This document shows, one piece after another, positions 1-8,704 of a stretch of DNA of 64,000 nt. Under the pieces are notes generated by a model, which had not been told where the DNA came from, searched no databases, and saw nothing but the letters and a program-made list of their open reading frames with translations. The stretch is from positions 62,001 through 126,000 of the forward strand of contig NZ_JAEANY010000001.1 in assembly GCF_016019885.1 (NCBI RefSeq), in the 5' to 3' direction. A program made the translations under genes and the position numbers. Positions within the stretch are counted from its first letter, which is position 1; the number at the start of each line of letters is the position of its first letter. The stretch is from Aurantiacibacter sediminis (GTDB lineage Bacteria > Pseudomonadota > Alphaproteobacteria > Sphingomonadales > Sphingomonadaceae).

Positions 1-217
1 TTGCAAGCGGTTGTGGTGCGGAAACGGTCTGCGGCCTGTCTCGCACACTGCCGGGAACGGGACGCGGAGTAGCGGGCTGCACAGGCTTCTTCGGTTTGGC
101 CGTGGATGGCGATGCAGGTTTGACAGTTTGCCGACCGGGATGCAGCGGCGTGACCGTGCTCGCGACCTTGTTCCATAGCGCAGCCTCTTCGGGCGAAAGG
201 CCGCGCGGTGCGCTCAT
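1..217 (-). CDS. Smr/MutS-type nuclease domain protein, N-terminal fragment
   Basis: Only the first 72 codons lie in the window; the gene runs off the left edge. The start (ATG at 217-215) overlaps the mltA stop in an ATGA arrangement, so the two are translationally coupled. The visible part begins MSAPRGLSPEEAALWNKV and then becomes rich in proline, lysine and threonine, which is the usual N-terminal extension of small Smr-domain proteins; the Smr domain itself is outside the window. The assignment rests on this N-terminal pattern and on the common order Tim44-mltA-smr in related bacteria. Smr domains are DNA nucleases of recombination or repair; nothing here shows its activity. Confidence 0.65.
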   Translation of the reverse strand, partial: MSAPRGLSPEEAALWNKVASTVTPLHPGRQTVKPASPSTAKPKKPVQPATPRPVPGSVRDRPQTVSAPQPLA

Positions 218-1398
218 CGGCTGAGGCGTGCAGCAGAGGCGTGTGGCAGCAGAATTACGGCCGGGCCGCGCCCGCTCATGCCGCCGGCGATCTCACGTGC
301 TTCTGCGCCGCCACCCCAGAAAGTGTCGAAGCGATTGGCCCCACGAATCGCTCCGCCTGTGTCCTGCGCGATCCAGATGCCGTCTGCGACGTCACGGTCG
401 AGATCGAGCAGCACCGGTGCGCCATAAGGCACATATTTGGGATCGACTGCGACGGCGTTGCGCGCGCGCACGGGCACGCCGATCGAGCCGATGGGCCCCT
501 CGCCTTCCAGCTCGCGGAAAAACACCCAGCTTTCATTGAGGCGCATCAGCTCCGCGCCCTCTTGAGGGTTCTCGCGGATATATTGCATGATGCCCTGCAT
601 CGATCCGGCAAATTGGCCCGGCCCGTCTCCCAGCAGGCCACGCTCCCGCATTACGCCGCCAATGCCGGTGTAGGCATGACCATTCTGATTGGCATAGCCG
701 ATGCGGATGATCTCGCCGGTCTGCGGATCACGAATGCGGCCAGAACCCTGGATCTGCAGGAAGAAGAATTCGACCGGATCGCTGGCATAGGCGAGCACCT
801 CAGAACTGCCATCGAGCGCGCCCTGCTCGATCTCGGCCCGTGTATAATGTGGCACGCAGCCTCCGTCCGGCGTGCGGCGGCTGAGAGGCGCGCGACCGGT
901 GCGCTCGCGTTCGGGAATATCGTCTCGCCAGCAGCGTTCCAGATCACGCGGCGGGGCATAGACCGGCACATCGCCGGCCGAACGGCGGGTGCGGCTGCCG
1001 AGAATTTCGGGCTCGAAATAGCCGGTCGCAAAGGCGCTGCCATCGCCCACGCGAACTGGCACGAATTGGGTCGCAAAGAATTCGGCTGCGCGTTCGCGGG
1101 GCCATTCTGTTGCAGCATTGCACGGCGCTTCCCAATCCTCAGTACGCGTGAGGCCGGACTGGTCCTCGCGGCTGGTCGCAACGCGACATGACAGGCGAAA
1201 CGCGTCAAAATCGGCGCGCAATTCGCTTCCGGAAATGCTCGCGAAAGATAGCGCGGGCACCTGCACTGCGCCCATGGCCGCAGCCGTTGCACCAGCAGGC
1301 GGAACAGGGCCAGGTCCGTCAGTTGCAGGAATCACCCGTGCGCATGCAGCAAGCAGGCCGATCGCACATAATGGGAGGAGGTGGCGCAGTTTTCTCAC
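214..1398 (-). CDS. mltA: MltA, membrane-bound lytic murein transglycosylase A
   Basis: 394 residues from a GTG start. MltA cleaves the MurNAc-GlcNAc bond of peptidoglycan and releases 1,6-anhydro-muropeptides in the periplasm. The N-terminus (VRKLRHLLPLCAIGLLAACA) is a lipoprotein signal with the lipobox LAAC, which decides the start: the frame stays open 135 bases further upstream but only this start gives a signal peptide, 13 bases after the preceding stop. The C-terminal 3D-type domain carries AQDTGGAIRGANRFDTFWG with the catalytic aspartate region, and the MltA middle domain contains QIQGSGRI. It follows the Tim44-like gene and overlaps smr by four bases. The identification is firm; the exact start is an inference. 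Confidence 0.93.
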   Translation of the reverse strand: MRKLRHLLPLCAIGLLAACARVIPATDGPGPVPPAGATAAAMGAVQVPALSFASISGSELRADFDAFRLSCRVATSREDQSGLTRTEDWEAPCNAATEWPRERAAEFFATQFVPVRVGDGSAFATGYFEPEILGSRTRRSAGDVPVYAPPRDLERCWRDDIPERERTGRAPLSRRTPDGGCVPHYTRAEIEQGALDGSSEVLAYASDPVEFFFLQIQGSGRIRDPQTGEIIRIGYANQNGHAYTGIGGVMRERGLLGDGPGQFAGSMQGIMQYIRENPQEGAELMRLNESWVFFRELEGEGPIGSIGVPVRARNAVAVDPKYVPYGAPVLLDLDRDVADGIWIAQDTGGAIRGANRFDTFWGGGAEAREIAGGMSGRGPAVILLPHASAARLSR

Positions 1399-1411
1399 GC
1401 CGCCATTGCTA

Positions 1412-2083
1412 TCAACCAGCGTCGGTCTCGTCGAGCAGCCAATTCGGATCGCTCGAGCGCGTATCGCGGCTGAAAGTCCAGATATCGCGGCTTTCGATCG
1501 CATCGTCGAGCGAGCCGGCCACCACATTGCCATCCTTGTCGCGCGTCACGCTGGCGATATCGGCCACGAAACGCACGGCGATGCGGGCAATCTTGCCGTC
1601 GAGCACGGCGGAATGGACCGTCTCATCTTCGATGCGGATCAGGCGATTGTCGAGCTTCAGGCCATTGGCCTCGCGATCATCGATTGCAGCGACGAAGCTT
1701 TCGTAGACATCGTCATCGCACAGATCGCGCAGCTCTTCCTTGTCGCCGCGCCAGAAGGCTTCGAGCACGAGCTCGTAAGCACCCTTCGCGCCTTCCAAGA
1801 AAGGCAGCAATTCAAAGCTGCGATCGGCGGCCTGAATGTCACGCAGGCCGGATTCGATTGCGGGGGAGAAGCCTGCGATGGCACGTTCGGTGCGCGCGGG
1901 TTCACCGGCGGGAGCGGCAGCATTCTGCTGCGCATCTGCTTCGGCATCGGCTTCCTGCTGGGCGCGTTCCAGCCGGTTGGCAATCAGCTCCTCCTCATGC
2001 TCGGCCTTGCGGCCCAGCACGGAATACAGACGCATGCCCAGAAAGGCTGCAATCATGGCGAGGATGACGATTTCCCAAATCAC
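1412..2083 (-). CDS. Tim44-like domain protein (TimA type)
   Basis: 223 residues. One N-terminal membrane helix (WEIVILAMIAAFLGMRLYSVLG) is followed by a charged linker and a Tim44/TimA fold domain from about residue 70 to the end (ending FSRDTRSSDPNWLLDETDAG). In mitochondria Tim44 tethers the import motor; bacterial TimA-type proteins are inner-membrane proteins of unsettled role, usually next to secB or mltA, as here. It is divergent from secB, with 291 bases between them, and followed at 13 bases by mltA, so smr, mltA and this gene probably form one transcript. Domain assignment is confident; function is not. Confidence 0.88.
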   Translation of the reverse strand: MIWEIVILAMIAAFLGMRLYSVLGRKAEHEEELIANRLERAQQEADAEADAQQNAAAPAGEPARTERAIAGFSPAIESGLRDIQAADRSFELLPFLEGAKGAYELVLEAFWRGDKEELRDLCDDDVYESFVAAIDDREANGLKLDNRLIRIEDETVHSAVLDGKIARIAVRFVADIASVTRDKDGNVVAGSLDDAIESRDIWTFSRDTRSSDPNWLLDETDAG

Positions 2084-2374
2084 GCGATAAATTTCCCACT
2101 TCTTCCCTGCACTTTTCGAACGCCGAAGCGCTGCCCGCAGGATTACAACTTATGTGGACCAGATAAGTGCCAATAGCAAATGGACAAGGCCGACTTAAGG
2201 CTTGCTGAAGGAGACAGATACCGTCTCATCGTAAATAGTCAGAAAATCACGCGCGGCTGAGCAATTCATTGCGTTGAAACGCATGGCCAAGGGTGATAGG
2301 CGCGCAGCCGGATTACCATAGCGCCCAATCACCGCATTTGCGGCGCAAAAACAGACAGCGAAAGAATACAGATC
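2084..2374. other. Divergent intergenic region between timA-like gene and secB
   Basis: This 291-base gap holds the divergent control signals for the Tim44-like gene and secB. A short inverted repeat CCGCA-tt-TGCGG lies about 45 bases before the secB start. I find no convincing -35/-10 pair, no terminator and no small gene with a credible ribosome site. Confidence 0.5.
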
Positions 2375-2914
2375 ATGGCCGATGAAGGCGACGTCCTGAA
2401 GAACCTCGATGATGGCAATGCCGCAAATGCCGGCAATGGCGCAGACAACCAGCCGGTGGCGGGTATCGTCTCGCAATATGTAAAAGACCTCTCGGTCGAA
2501 AACCCGAAAGCGCCGGAAAGCTTCAAATGGCGCCAGCAGCCCGAAATGGACGTGCAATTCAATATCGCCGCTCGCCAGATTTCGGACGAGCTGAGCGAAG
2601 TCGAACTGAAAGTCACCGCAACCAGCAAGACGTCGGAAGGCACGGCCTATATCGTCGACCTGTCCTATTGCGGTCTTGTCGGCATGCGCAACCTGCCTGA
2701 AGAACAGCAGCACGCTTTCCTCTATGCAGAGGCTCCGCGCATCCTGTTCCCTTTCGCGCGCCGTGTGATTTCGGATGCCGTGCGCGATGCAGGCTTTACT
2801 CCGCTGATGCTCGATCCGATCGACTTCAACGGCCTCTATGTGCAGCAGCTGCAGCAGAAGCGCGCGCAGGAAGCGGCGGCCGGTCAGGCACCCGCGCCCG
2901 GCGGCGAAGGCTAA
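2375..2914 (+). CDS. secB: SecB, protein-export chaperone
   Basis: 179 residues. SecB is a cytoplasmic tetramer that keeps preproteins unfolded and hands them to SecA. The core domain runs from about residue 35 to 160; ISVENPKAP-like (DLSVENPKAPESF), VYIVDLSYCG-like (AYIVDLSYCGLV) and the block LYAEAPRILFPFARRVISD are family signatures. An N-terminal extension rich in Asn, Gly and Ala and a C-terminal Ala/Gly/Pro tail make it slightly longer than the E. coli protein (155 residues), which is common in alphaproteobacteria. The ribosome site is weak (GAAAG). murJ follows at 30 bases on the same strand, so co-transcription is likely. Confidence 0.96.
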   Translation: MADEGDVLKNLDDGNAANAGNGADNQPVAGIVSQYVKDLSVENPKAPESFKWRQQPEMDVQFNIAARQISDELSEVELKVTATSKTSEGTAYIVDLSYCGLVGMRNLPEEQQHAFLYAEAPRILFPFARRVISDAVRDAGFTPLMLDPIDFNGLYVQQLQQKRAQEAAAGQAPAPGGEG

Positions 2915-2944
2915 GCCACCACAGATGAAGCGGGCCAGCGAGCA

Positions 2945-4528
2945 ATGAGCCTGCTCAAGAATGTCGGCACGATCGGCTCGCTGACGATGGTCAGCCGGGT
3001 CGCCGGGATGGCGCGCGAGATGATTTTCTCGCGTGTCCTCGGCGCGAATGAAGTGACCGATGCTTGGTTTCAGGCGCTGATCATTCCCAACGTATTCCGC
3101 CGCCTGTTTGCGGAAGGCGCATTCTCGGCGGCTTTCGTGCCGATGTTCTCGAAGCGCCTGCATTCGGGCAAAGGCGGTGCGGAGAATATGGAAGCTGCGC
3201 GCACGTTCTCGCAGGACGTGATAAGCGTCTTCGTGCCCGTTCTGATCGCGCTGACGGCGATTTTCGAAATCGCTATGCCGGGTGTGATCTGGTTGCTCGC
3301 AGACAAACCTGTCGATCCGACAAGCTTCGACTATTCGGTCGATTTCGCGCGGATCATGTTTCCGTATATTTTCCTGGTCAGCATCGTCACGCTGCTGACA
3401 GGCATGCTGAATTCGGTGAGCCGCTTCGGGCCCGGCGCAAGTTTTCCGATCATCCTCAATCTCGTGCTGATCGGCACTCTGCTTTATGTCGAGACGACCG
3501 GGCTTGGCGTGGAAGCGATGGGCTATATCGTCGCCTGGGCCGTGCCTGCGGCGGGAGTGTTGCAGCTCGGCTGGCTGGTATACTGGGCGCATGTGGAGGG
3601 CTTTCGCCCGCGCTGGATCACCCGCCCGCGCCTGACGCCGGAGGTTAAGCGGCTTGGCATTATCGCCCTGCCTGCCGCCATCGGGGGCGGCGCCTACCAG
3701 ATCAATACGCTGCTGCAGGTCTATTTCCTCAACCAGCTGGATGGCAGCACGGTGAGCTGGATGAATTATGCGGACCGGCTGAACCAGCTGCCGTTAGGCA
3801 TCATCGGCATCGCGCTTTCCACCGCGATCCTGCCGAGCCTATCGAAATTCATCGGCGCGAAAGACGACGCAGGCGCGGCGCGCATCCAGTCGAACGCAAT
3901 CGAGCTGGGCATGTTGCTGACGATCCCTGCGGCTGTGGCGCTGGCGATTTGTTCAGAGGCGTTCATCACCATCATCTTCCAGGGCGGACGCTTCACCATG
4001 GAAGATGCGGCCATGTCGGGCCGTATCCTCGCGATCCTCGTGCTCGGCCTCCCCGCTTACGTGCTGGTGAAAGTGCTGGTGCCTAGCTTCTACGCCCGGT
4101 CGGACACCAAGACACCGGTCTATGCCGCCTTCGCCGCGCTGGCTGTGTTCATTGGGTTCAACGTCGCTTTCCTGCAGCGCTTCGGCGTGGAAGGCGTCGC
4201 GGCAGCCTCTGCCATCGGCGCGTGGCTCAATGCGGCGATCCTTTACACCGTGCTTCGCTTACGCGGATATTACCGGGCGGACTGGGCCCTGATCGGGCGC
4301 GTAGCGCGACAGTTGATCGCCGCCGCCGCCATGGGCGTCGCGCTGTATTACGCACAGGACTATCTCGCCGATTATTACGCGGCTGGCCTCTTTGCCCGTC
4401 TCGTGGCAGTAGGCGCGCTCGTCGGCTGCGCTGGCATCGTTTATTTCGCCGTGGCCTTTGCCATCGGCGCAGTCAGCCGGGATCGGCTGAAAGCCTACAC
4501 CAAGAAGAGAGTGCCCGAAGCATCATGA
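2945..4528 (+). CDS. murJ: MurJ, lipid II flippase
   Basis: 527 residues, fourteen or so hydrophobic segments of the MATE-like MOP superfamily. It flips lipid II across the inner membrane for peptidoglycan synthesis. The N-terminus (MSLLKNVGTIGSLTMVSRV, then RVLGANEVTDAW and NVFRRLFAEGAFSAAFVP) is the MurJ/MviN signature, including conserved arginines. The stop overlaps the start of trpS by ATGA, so translation of the synthetase is coupled to it. Length matches the family. The pair murJ-trpS is common in this bacterial group. Confidence 0.97.
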   Translation: MSLLKNVGTIGSLTMVSRVAGMAREMIFSRVLGANEVTDAWFQALIIPNVFRRLFAEGAFSAAFVPMFSKRLHSGKGGAENMEAARTFSQDVISVFVPVLIALTAIFEIAMPGVIWLLADKPVDPTSFDYSVDFARIMFPYIFLVSIVTLLTGMLNSVSRFGPGASFPIILNLVLIGTLLYVETTGLGVEAMGYIVAWAVPAAGVLQLGWLVYWAHVEGFRPRWITRPRLTPEVKRLGIIALPAAIGGGAYQINTLLQVYFLNQLDGSTVSWMNYADRLNQLPLGIIGIALSTAILPSLSKFIGAKDDAGAARIQSNAIELGMLLTIPAAVALAICSEAFITIIFQGGRFTMEDAAMSGRILAILVLGLPAYVLVKVLVPSFYARSDTKTPVYAAFAALAVFIGFNVAFLQRFGVEGVAAASAIGAWLNAAILYTVLRLRGYYRADWALIGRVARQLIAAAAMGVALYYAQDYLADYYAAGLFARLVAVGALVGCAGIVYFAVAFAIGAVSRDRLKAYTKKRVPEAS

Positions 4529-5544
4529 TCGTCGTTTCCGGAATCCAGCCCACCGGCAAGCCGCATCTCGGCAATTACCTCGGTGCGATCCGCAATTACG
4601 TGAAATTGCAGGATGAGGCGCATGCGAGCGGCGGCAAATGCTTCATCTTTCTGGCAGACCTGCACGCGATCTCCATGCCGCATGACCCGGCAGAGCTGCA
4701 TGCCAGCACGCTGGAAATGGTCGCGACACTGGTCGCGTGCGGGCTCGATCCTGCGAAGTCGGTGCTCTTCAACCAGGCGCAGGTGCCGCAGCATGCAGAA
4801 CTGCAATGGCTGCTAATGGGCACGGCGCGCATGGGCTGGCTCAACCGCATGACGCAGTGGAAAGACAAGGCCGGCAAGAATCGCGAAGGCCAGTCGGTCG
4901 CGCTGTTCGGCTACCCGGTGCTGCAGGCCGCCGACGTGCTGCTGTATCAGGCCACCCATGTCCCGGTGGGCGAAGACCAGAAGCAGCATCTGGAGCTGGC
5001 GCGCGACATTGCGCAGAAGTTCAACAATGATTTCGCTTCGGAAGACGCGCCCGTCTTCACCCTGCCCGATCCCTACATCCCGGAAGAGGCAGCGCGGATC
5101 ATGTCCTTGCGTGATGGCTCGAAGAAAATGAGCAAGTCCGATCCTTCGGATATGAGCCGGATCAGTCTGACCGACGATGCCGACACGATGGCGCAAAAGA
5201 TCAAGAAGGCAAAAACCGATCCTGAGCCGTTGCCCAGCGAAATGGCTGGCCTTGCCGATCGCCCCGAAGCGCTCAACCTCGTGAGCATTTACGCCGCGCT
5301 GCAAGGCTCAAGCCCGCAGGCGGTGCTAAATGAATTTGGCGGCGAAGGCTTCGGCAAGTTCAAGCCCGCTATGGCGCAACTGCTGGTGAGCACGCTCGGC
5401 CCGATCCGCGATCGCTTCGTCGAGCTGAAGGAAGATCGCGAAGCGCTGGACGCCATTCTGGCGCGCGGTGCATCGCAGGCCCGCGAAGCGGCGGCTCCCA
5501 CTCTTGCTGCCGCGTACACCGCGCTCGGCCTTGTGAGAGGCTGA
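4525..5544 (+). CDS. trpS: Tryptophan--tRNA ligase
   Basis: 339 residues, a class I aminoacyl-tRNA synthetase charging tRNA-Trp. The start is the ATG that overlaps the murJ stop (ATGA); it gives the standard N-terminus MIVVSGIQPTGKPHLGNYLG, where PTGKPHLGN is the HIGH-type motif. The second ATP motif is KKMSKS (in DGSKKMSKSDPSD). The C-terminal helical part ends LAAAYTALGLVRG. The frame remains open upstream inside murJ, but that part is not protein-like. Identification is unambiguous. Confidence 0.97.
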   Translation: MIVVSGIQPTGKPHLGNYLGAIRNYVKLQDEAHASGGKCFIFLADLHAISMPHDPAELHASTLEMVATLVACGLDPAKSVLFNQAQVPQHAELQWLLMGTARMGWLNRMTQWKDKAGKNREGQSVALFGYPVLQAADVLLYQATHVPVGEDQKQHLELARDIAQKFNNDFASEDAPVFTLPDPYIPEEAARIMSLRDGSKKMSKSDPSDMSRISLTDDADTMAQKIKKAKTDPEPLPSEMAGLADRPEALNLVSIYAALQGSSPQAVLNEFGGEGFGKFKPAMAQLLVSTLGPIRDRFVELKEDREALDAILARGASQAREAAAPTLAAAYTALGLVRG

Positions 5545-5700
5545 CGGAACCATCCAACCCCCTGAATCGTAAACATTTGTCAATGGCTTGGTTCAAGGCA
5601 TATTCAGCACGCCCTTGATAAACACCGGGTCATCGTAGACATTATTGAGCGCAGAGTCGGGCATGCTTCCGGCTGCGCAAGGGACTGGAAGAGGTTTATT

Positions 5701-6408
5701 ATGGCCCGTACAAAGGCGCGTATGCGCAACCTGAAATTGGCAGCTGTGCCTGCCCTCGCGCTGGCACTTGCAGCTTGCGCATCACCTTTCCGCGCCGATG
5801 TTTCGCGCTTCGAAAGCCAGCTTCCGGCACCGCAGGGGCAGAGCTTTTATGTCGTGGCCGATGATCCTGCTCTCGCAGGCGGCCTCGAATTCTCGCTGTA
5901 TGCAGATGAAGTTGAAGAGGAAATGGCCTCGCTCGGCTACACCCAGGCAGCCACGGCAGAAGATGCCAGCCTGCTGGTCCGCTTCGACTATGGCGTAGAC
6001 AATGGCCGCGAGCGTGTTCGCTCCACAGGCTTCCGCAATGATCCGTTCTTCAGCCCTTGGCGCACTTTCTCGCGCCGTGTGGCTTACCGCGATCGCCGCG
6101 GCCGCTTGCGGGTCGCTTACGTGCCGACCCGTCGCTGGGGCTATGGCTGGCAGGATCCGTTCTTCGGCGGCAATGACATTGTCAGCTACACGATTTTCAC
6201 CAGCGGCATCGATTTGAAGATTGACGATGCTGCCACGGGTGAGCGTCTGTTCGAAGGCAATGCCCAGGCCGTATCGCAATCCAATCGCTTGCAATATCTC
6301 GTGCCGAACCTGGTGGAGGCGATGTTTACCGACTTTCCCGGCAATTCGGGAGAAACGGTACGCATTTCGATCGCTCCGGAAGACCGCGCAGAACGGCGGG
6401 GCGACTGA
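5701..6408 (+). CDS. DUF4136 domain lipoprotein
   Basis: 235 residues. The N-terminus is a lipoprotein signal (LAAVPALALALAACAS; lipobox LAAC), followed by a DUF4136 domain with alternating beta strands, VYVVADDPALAGG-like and YADEVEEEMASLGY elements, and the closing motif [11 protein letters not shown]4136 proteins are outer-membrane-associated lipoproteins of unknown function. The ATG at 5701 has AGAGG seven bases upstream; a second in-frame ATG at 5722 would shorten the cytoplasmic n-region only. It stands alone, with a strong terminator behind it. A second DUF4136 lipoprotein at 37356-37958 shares the FPGNSGET ending. Confidence 0.85.
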   Translation: MARTKARMRNLKLAAVPALALALAACASPFRADVSRFESQLPAPQGQSFYVVADDPALAGGLEFSLYADEVEEEMASLGYTQAATAEDASLLVRFDYGVDNGRERVRSTGFRNDPFFSPWRTFSRRVAYRDRRGRLRVAYVPTRRWGYGWQDPFFGGNDIVSYTIFTSGIDLKIDDAATGERLFEGNAQAVSQSNRLQYLVPNLVEAMFTDFPGNSGETVRISIAPEDRAERRGD

Positions 6409-6433
6409 TCGGAACGACTTTATCGAGTAGAAG

Positions 6434-6462
6434 AAGGGCCTCCATCGCGGGGCCCTTTTTTT
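6434..6462 (+). terminator. Intrinsic terminator after the DUF4136 lipoprotein gene
   Basis: Stem AGGGCC...GGCCCT with an eight-to-ten base loop followed by a run of eight T. It ends the lipoprotein transcript just before the convergent dut gene. Confidence 0.85.
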
Positions 6463-6471
6463 ATTGCGCGT

Positions 6472-6930
6472 CTAAAGCTTCCCGTGACCACCCGTCGAAC
6501 CGAAGCCGCCTTTACCGCGCACGGTTTCGCTCAATTCGTCGACCTCTTCCCATGCTGCCAGTGTGACTGGAGCCAGCACCAATTGCGCGATCCGGTCTCC
6601 GCGCTCGATGGGGAAATCGTCATCGCCGAGATTGATCATGATGATCTTCAGTTCGCCCCGATAATCGGAATCGATCGTACCGGGCGTGTTGGGCAGAGTG
6701 ATGCCATGCTTCAGCGCGAGGCCGGAGCGGGGGCGCACTTGCACTTCATATCCATCGGGAATGGCAATTGCGAAGCCGGTCGCGACCGCGTGGCGCTGGC
6801 TTGGCCGAAGCGTCAGGCTCTCAGCGGCGACCACATCCATGCCCGCGGCACCGGTGCTTGCGTAAACCGGAAATTCGAGGCCGTGGCCATGCGGCAGGCG
6901 CTTGATCTGCACCGGTACTTTATCAGGCAT
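6472..6930 (-). CDS. dut: dUTP diphosphatase (dUTPase)
   Basis: 152 residues, a trimeric dUTPase that hydrolyses dUTP to dUMP and pyrophosphate, keeping uracil out of DNA and feeding dTMP synthesis. All five family motifs are visible: [40 protein letters not shown] and the C-terminal phosphate-binding arm [10 protein letters not shown]. The start codon lies inside the end of coaBC (eight-base overlap), and the coaBC-dut order is common in bacteria. The gene runs convergently toward the DUF4136 lipoprotein gene. Confidence 0.97.
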   Translation of the reverse strand: MPDKVPVQIKRLPHGHGLEFPVYASTGAAGMDVVAAESLTLRPSQRHAVATGFAIAIPDGYEVQVRPRSGLALKHGITLPNTPGTIDSDYRGELKIIMINLGDDDFPIERGDRIAQLVLAPVTLAAWEEVDELSETVRGKGGFGSTGGHGKL

Positions 6931-8662
6931 CCTCGGTCAGTCTTTCGGCAATCTGGGTGACGAGCTTCATCGCCACGGTCTGCTTGGTCATTTCGTCCCA
7001 GTGCTCGACCTTGCCTTCACGCACAAGGTGGATCTGGTTGTCATCACCACCCATCACGTCTTCGGAGACATCATTGGCGACGATCCAGTCCACGCCCTTG
7101 CTCTTGCGCTTCTTGCGGGCATTTTCGACGACATCGTCGGTTTCCGCAGCAAAGCCAATCAACAGTTCGGGCCGGTCGGTGCTGGCGGCGACGCCTGCGA
7201 GGATATCGGGGTTTTCAGCGAGGATAAGTGCAGGCGGGGCAGAACCACGCTTCTTGATCTTCTTTTCGATGTAATCGCGCGGACGCCAGTCGGCGACGGC
7301 AGCGACCATGATCGCGACATCGGCGGGCAGAGCTTTCTTCACAGCATCGGCCATGTCCTGCGCGCTGCCGACATCGATCCGGTCGACGCCCAGCGGCGTG
7401 CGAAGGTTTACAGGGCCGGAGACGAGCGTGACTTTCGCGCCGGCAGCAGCGGCGGCGGCAGCGATGGCATAGCCCTGCTTGCCGCTCGACCGGTTGGCGA
7501 GATAGCGCACCGGATCGATCGGCTCGTGCGTAGGCCCGGCAGTGACGAGCACGTGCTTGCCGTAAAGCGGGCGCTTCTTCGGATCTTCGTCGAATGCCGG
7601 CTGGCCTTCTAGCGGATCGAATTCGTCGAATGCGGGGCCAAGGCCGCCTTCCGACGGTGCATCGACCGGATTGACCGTGCCGCGCGCCATCGGGCCGACG
7701 GGCGCCGCGGCATCTTCGCCTTCGAATGGCTGCGGGGCCTGCTGGCGGGCATTGACTTCGTGATTGATCGCCTCGCGGTCTGTCGGCGGCGCGGCGCTGG
7801 CCTTGCCCTTCTTTGCAAAGAGATGTTCTGCGCCGGACAGATCGGGTTCGGGCAATTCGGGGCCAGGTACGATGCCTTCGGGCAGTTCCATATCGGCATA
7901 TGCGTCGTCGTCGAAATCGTCCTGCTCTTTGGCCGCTGCGCGCGGGATGATATTGCCGAGTAGGCCGCCAAGGCCCATGCCGCCATCTTCGCCTTCATCC
8001 TCTTCGCCCACCTCAACATCATTGCGGCGAGCGAGGTAGGCGGCGATGTCAGTGCTGGCGGCTGCTGCATCGAGGCCGAGCGCATCGGCGATTTCAAGGA
8101 ACACGGCTTCTGGCTCTGGCAGGCGACCGGGGCCGAATTCACCGCAGGCCATGCTGCCCATATCGGGCTCCATCACATTGACGCCGATATCGCGCAGGGT
8201 CTGCACGTTGCGCATGGTTGCTTCATGCTGCCACATTTTCACATTCATGGCAGGCACCGTCATCACCGGCGTATCGGTGGCGAGCAGCATCGTGGTGGCA
8301 AGATCATCGGCAATGCCCGCTGCCATCTTGGCGAGCAGGTCTGCCGTCGCGGGGCAGACGACGACAAGGTCGGCTTCGCGCGACAACTGAATGTGGCCGA
8401 TCTCGGCCTCGTTCTTCAGATCCCAAAGCGTGGTGAAAACCTGGTTGCCGGAAAGCGCGGCGAGCGACATCGGCGTGACGAATTGCGCCCCGCCTTCGGT
8501 CAGCACGCAGGACACATCGGCCCCGCCCTTTTTGATAAGGCGGACCAGTTCGCAACTCTTGTAAGCGGCGATACCGCCACCCACGACAAGCAGGATGCGG
8601 GGATTGGTCGAGATGTCCTGTTCTCCGTCCTTGTTGATGCGCTGCTGGAGCACGGTTCTCAC
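6923..8662 (-). CDS. coaBC: CoaBC, phosphopantothenoylcysteine synthetase/decarboxylase with long linker
   Basis: 579 residues from a GTG start, against about 400 for a usual CoaBC. The N-terminal flavoprotein decarboxylase (CoaC, about 20-195) shows [27 protein letters not shown] with the active-site histidine, PAMNVKMW and the lid cysteine in [14 protein letters not shown]. The C-terminal synthetase (CoaB, from about 367) starts [20 protein letters not shown] and has NRSSGKQG. Between them are about 165 residues of low-complexity acidic and proline-rich sequence (for example [12 protein letters not shown] and [18 protein letters not shown]). It makes 4'-phosphopantetheine for CoA. The GTG start is uncertain by a few codons. 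The stop overlaps dut. Confidence 0.93.
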   Translation of the reverse strand: MRTVLQQRINKDGEQDISTNPRILLVVGGGIAAYKSCELVRLIKKGGADVSCVLTEGGAQFVTPMSLAALSGNQVFTTLWDLKNEAEIGHIQLSREADLVVVCPATADLLAKMAAGIADDLATTMLLATDTPVMTVPAMNVKMWQHEATMRNVQTLRDIGVNVMEPDMGSMACGEFGPGRLPEPEAVFLEIADALGLDAAAASTDIAAYLARRNDVEVGEEDEGEDGGMGLGGLLGNIIPRAAAKEQDDFDDDAYADMELPEGIVPGPELPEPDLSGAEHLFAKKGKASAAPPTDREAINHEVNARQQAPQPFEGEDAAAPVGPMARGTVNPVDAPSEGGLGPAFDEFDPLEGQPAFDEDPKKRPLYGKHVLVTAGPTHEPIDPVRYLANRSSGKQGYAIAAAAAAAGAKVTLVSGPVNLRTPLGVDRIDVGSAQDMADAVKKALPADVAIMVAAVADWRPRDYIEKKIKKRGSAPPALILAENPDILAGVAASTDRPELLIGFAAETDDVVENARKKRKSKGVDWIVANDVSEDVMGGDDNQIHLVREGKVEHWDEMTKQTVAMKLVTQIAERLTEDA

Positions 8663-8696
8663 CCGTTAATAGTCCAAGCAAGCGCCTTCGCAAATG

Positions 8697-8704
8697 ATGG
8701 TTAA
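8697..8704 (-). promoter_or_regulatory. Possible CtrA-type half site TTAACCAT upstream of coaBC
   Basis: ATGGTTAA on the plus strand, that is TTAACCAT read toward coaBC, 35 bases before its start and overlapping the stop of the preceding gene. TTAACCAT is reported as a CtrA binding variant in Caulobacter. Two more perfect copies exist in this window, both between genes. Confidence 0.3.

Noticed and set aside
5547-5572. GGAAC-N17-CGTA, similar to the EcfG general-stress promoter GGAAC-N16/17-CGTT
   Set aside because: The -10 part has a mismatch and it lies about 130 bases before the lipoprotein gene. A similar GGAAC at 17138 also lacks CGTT at the right spacing. Not reported as promoters.
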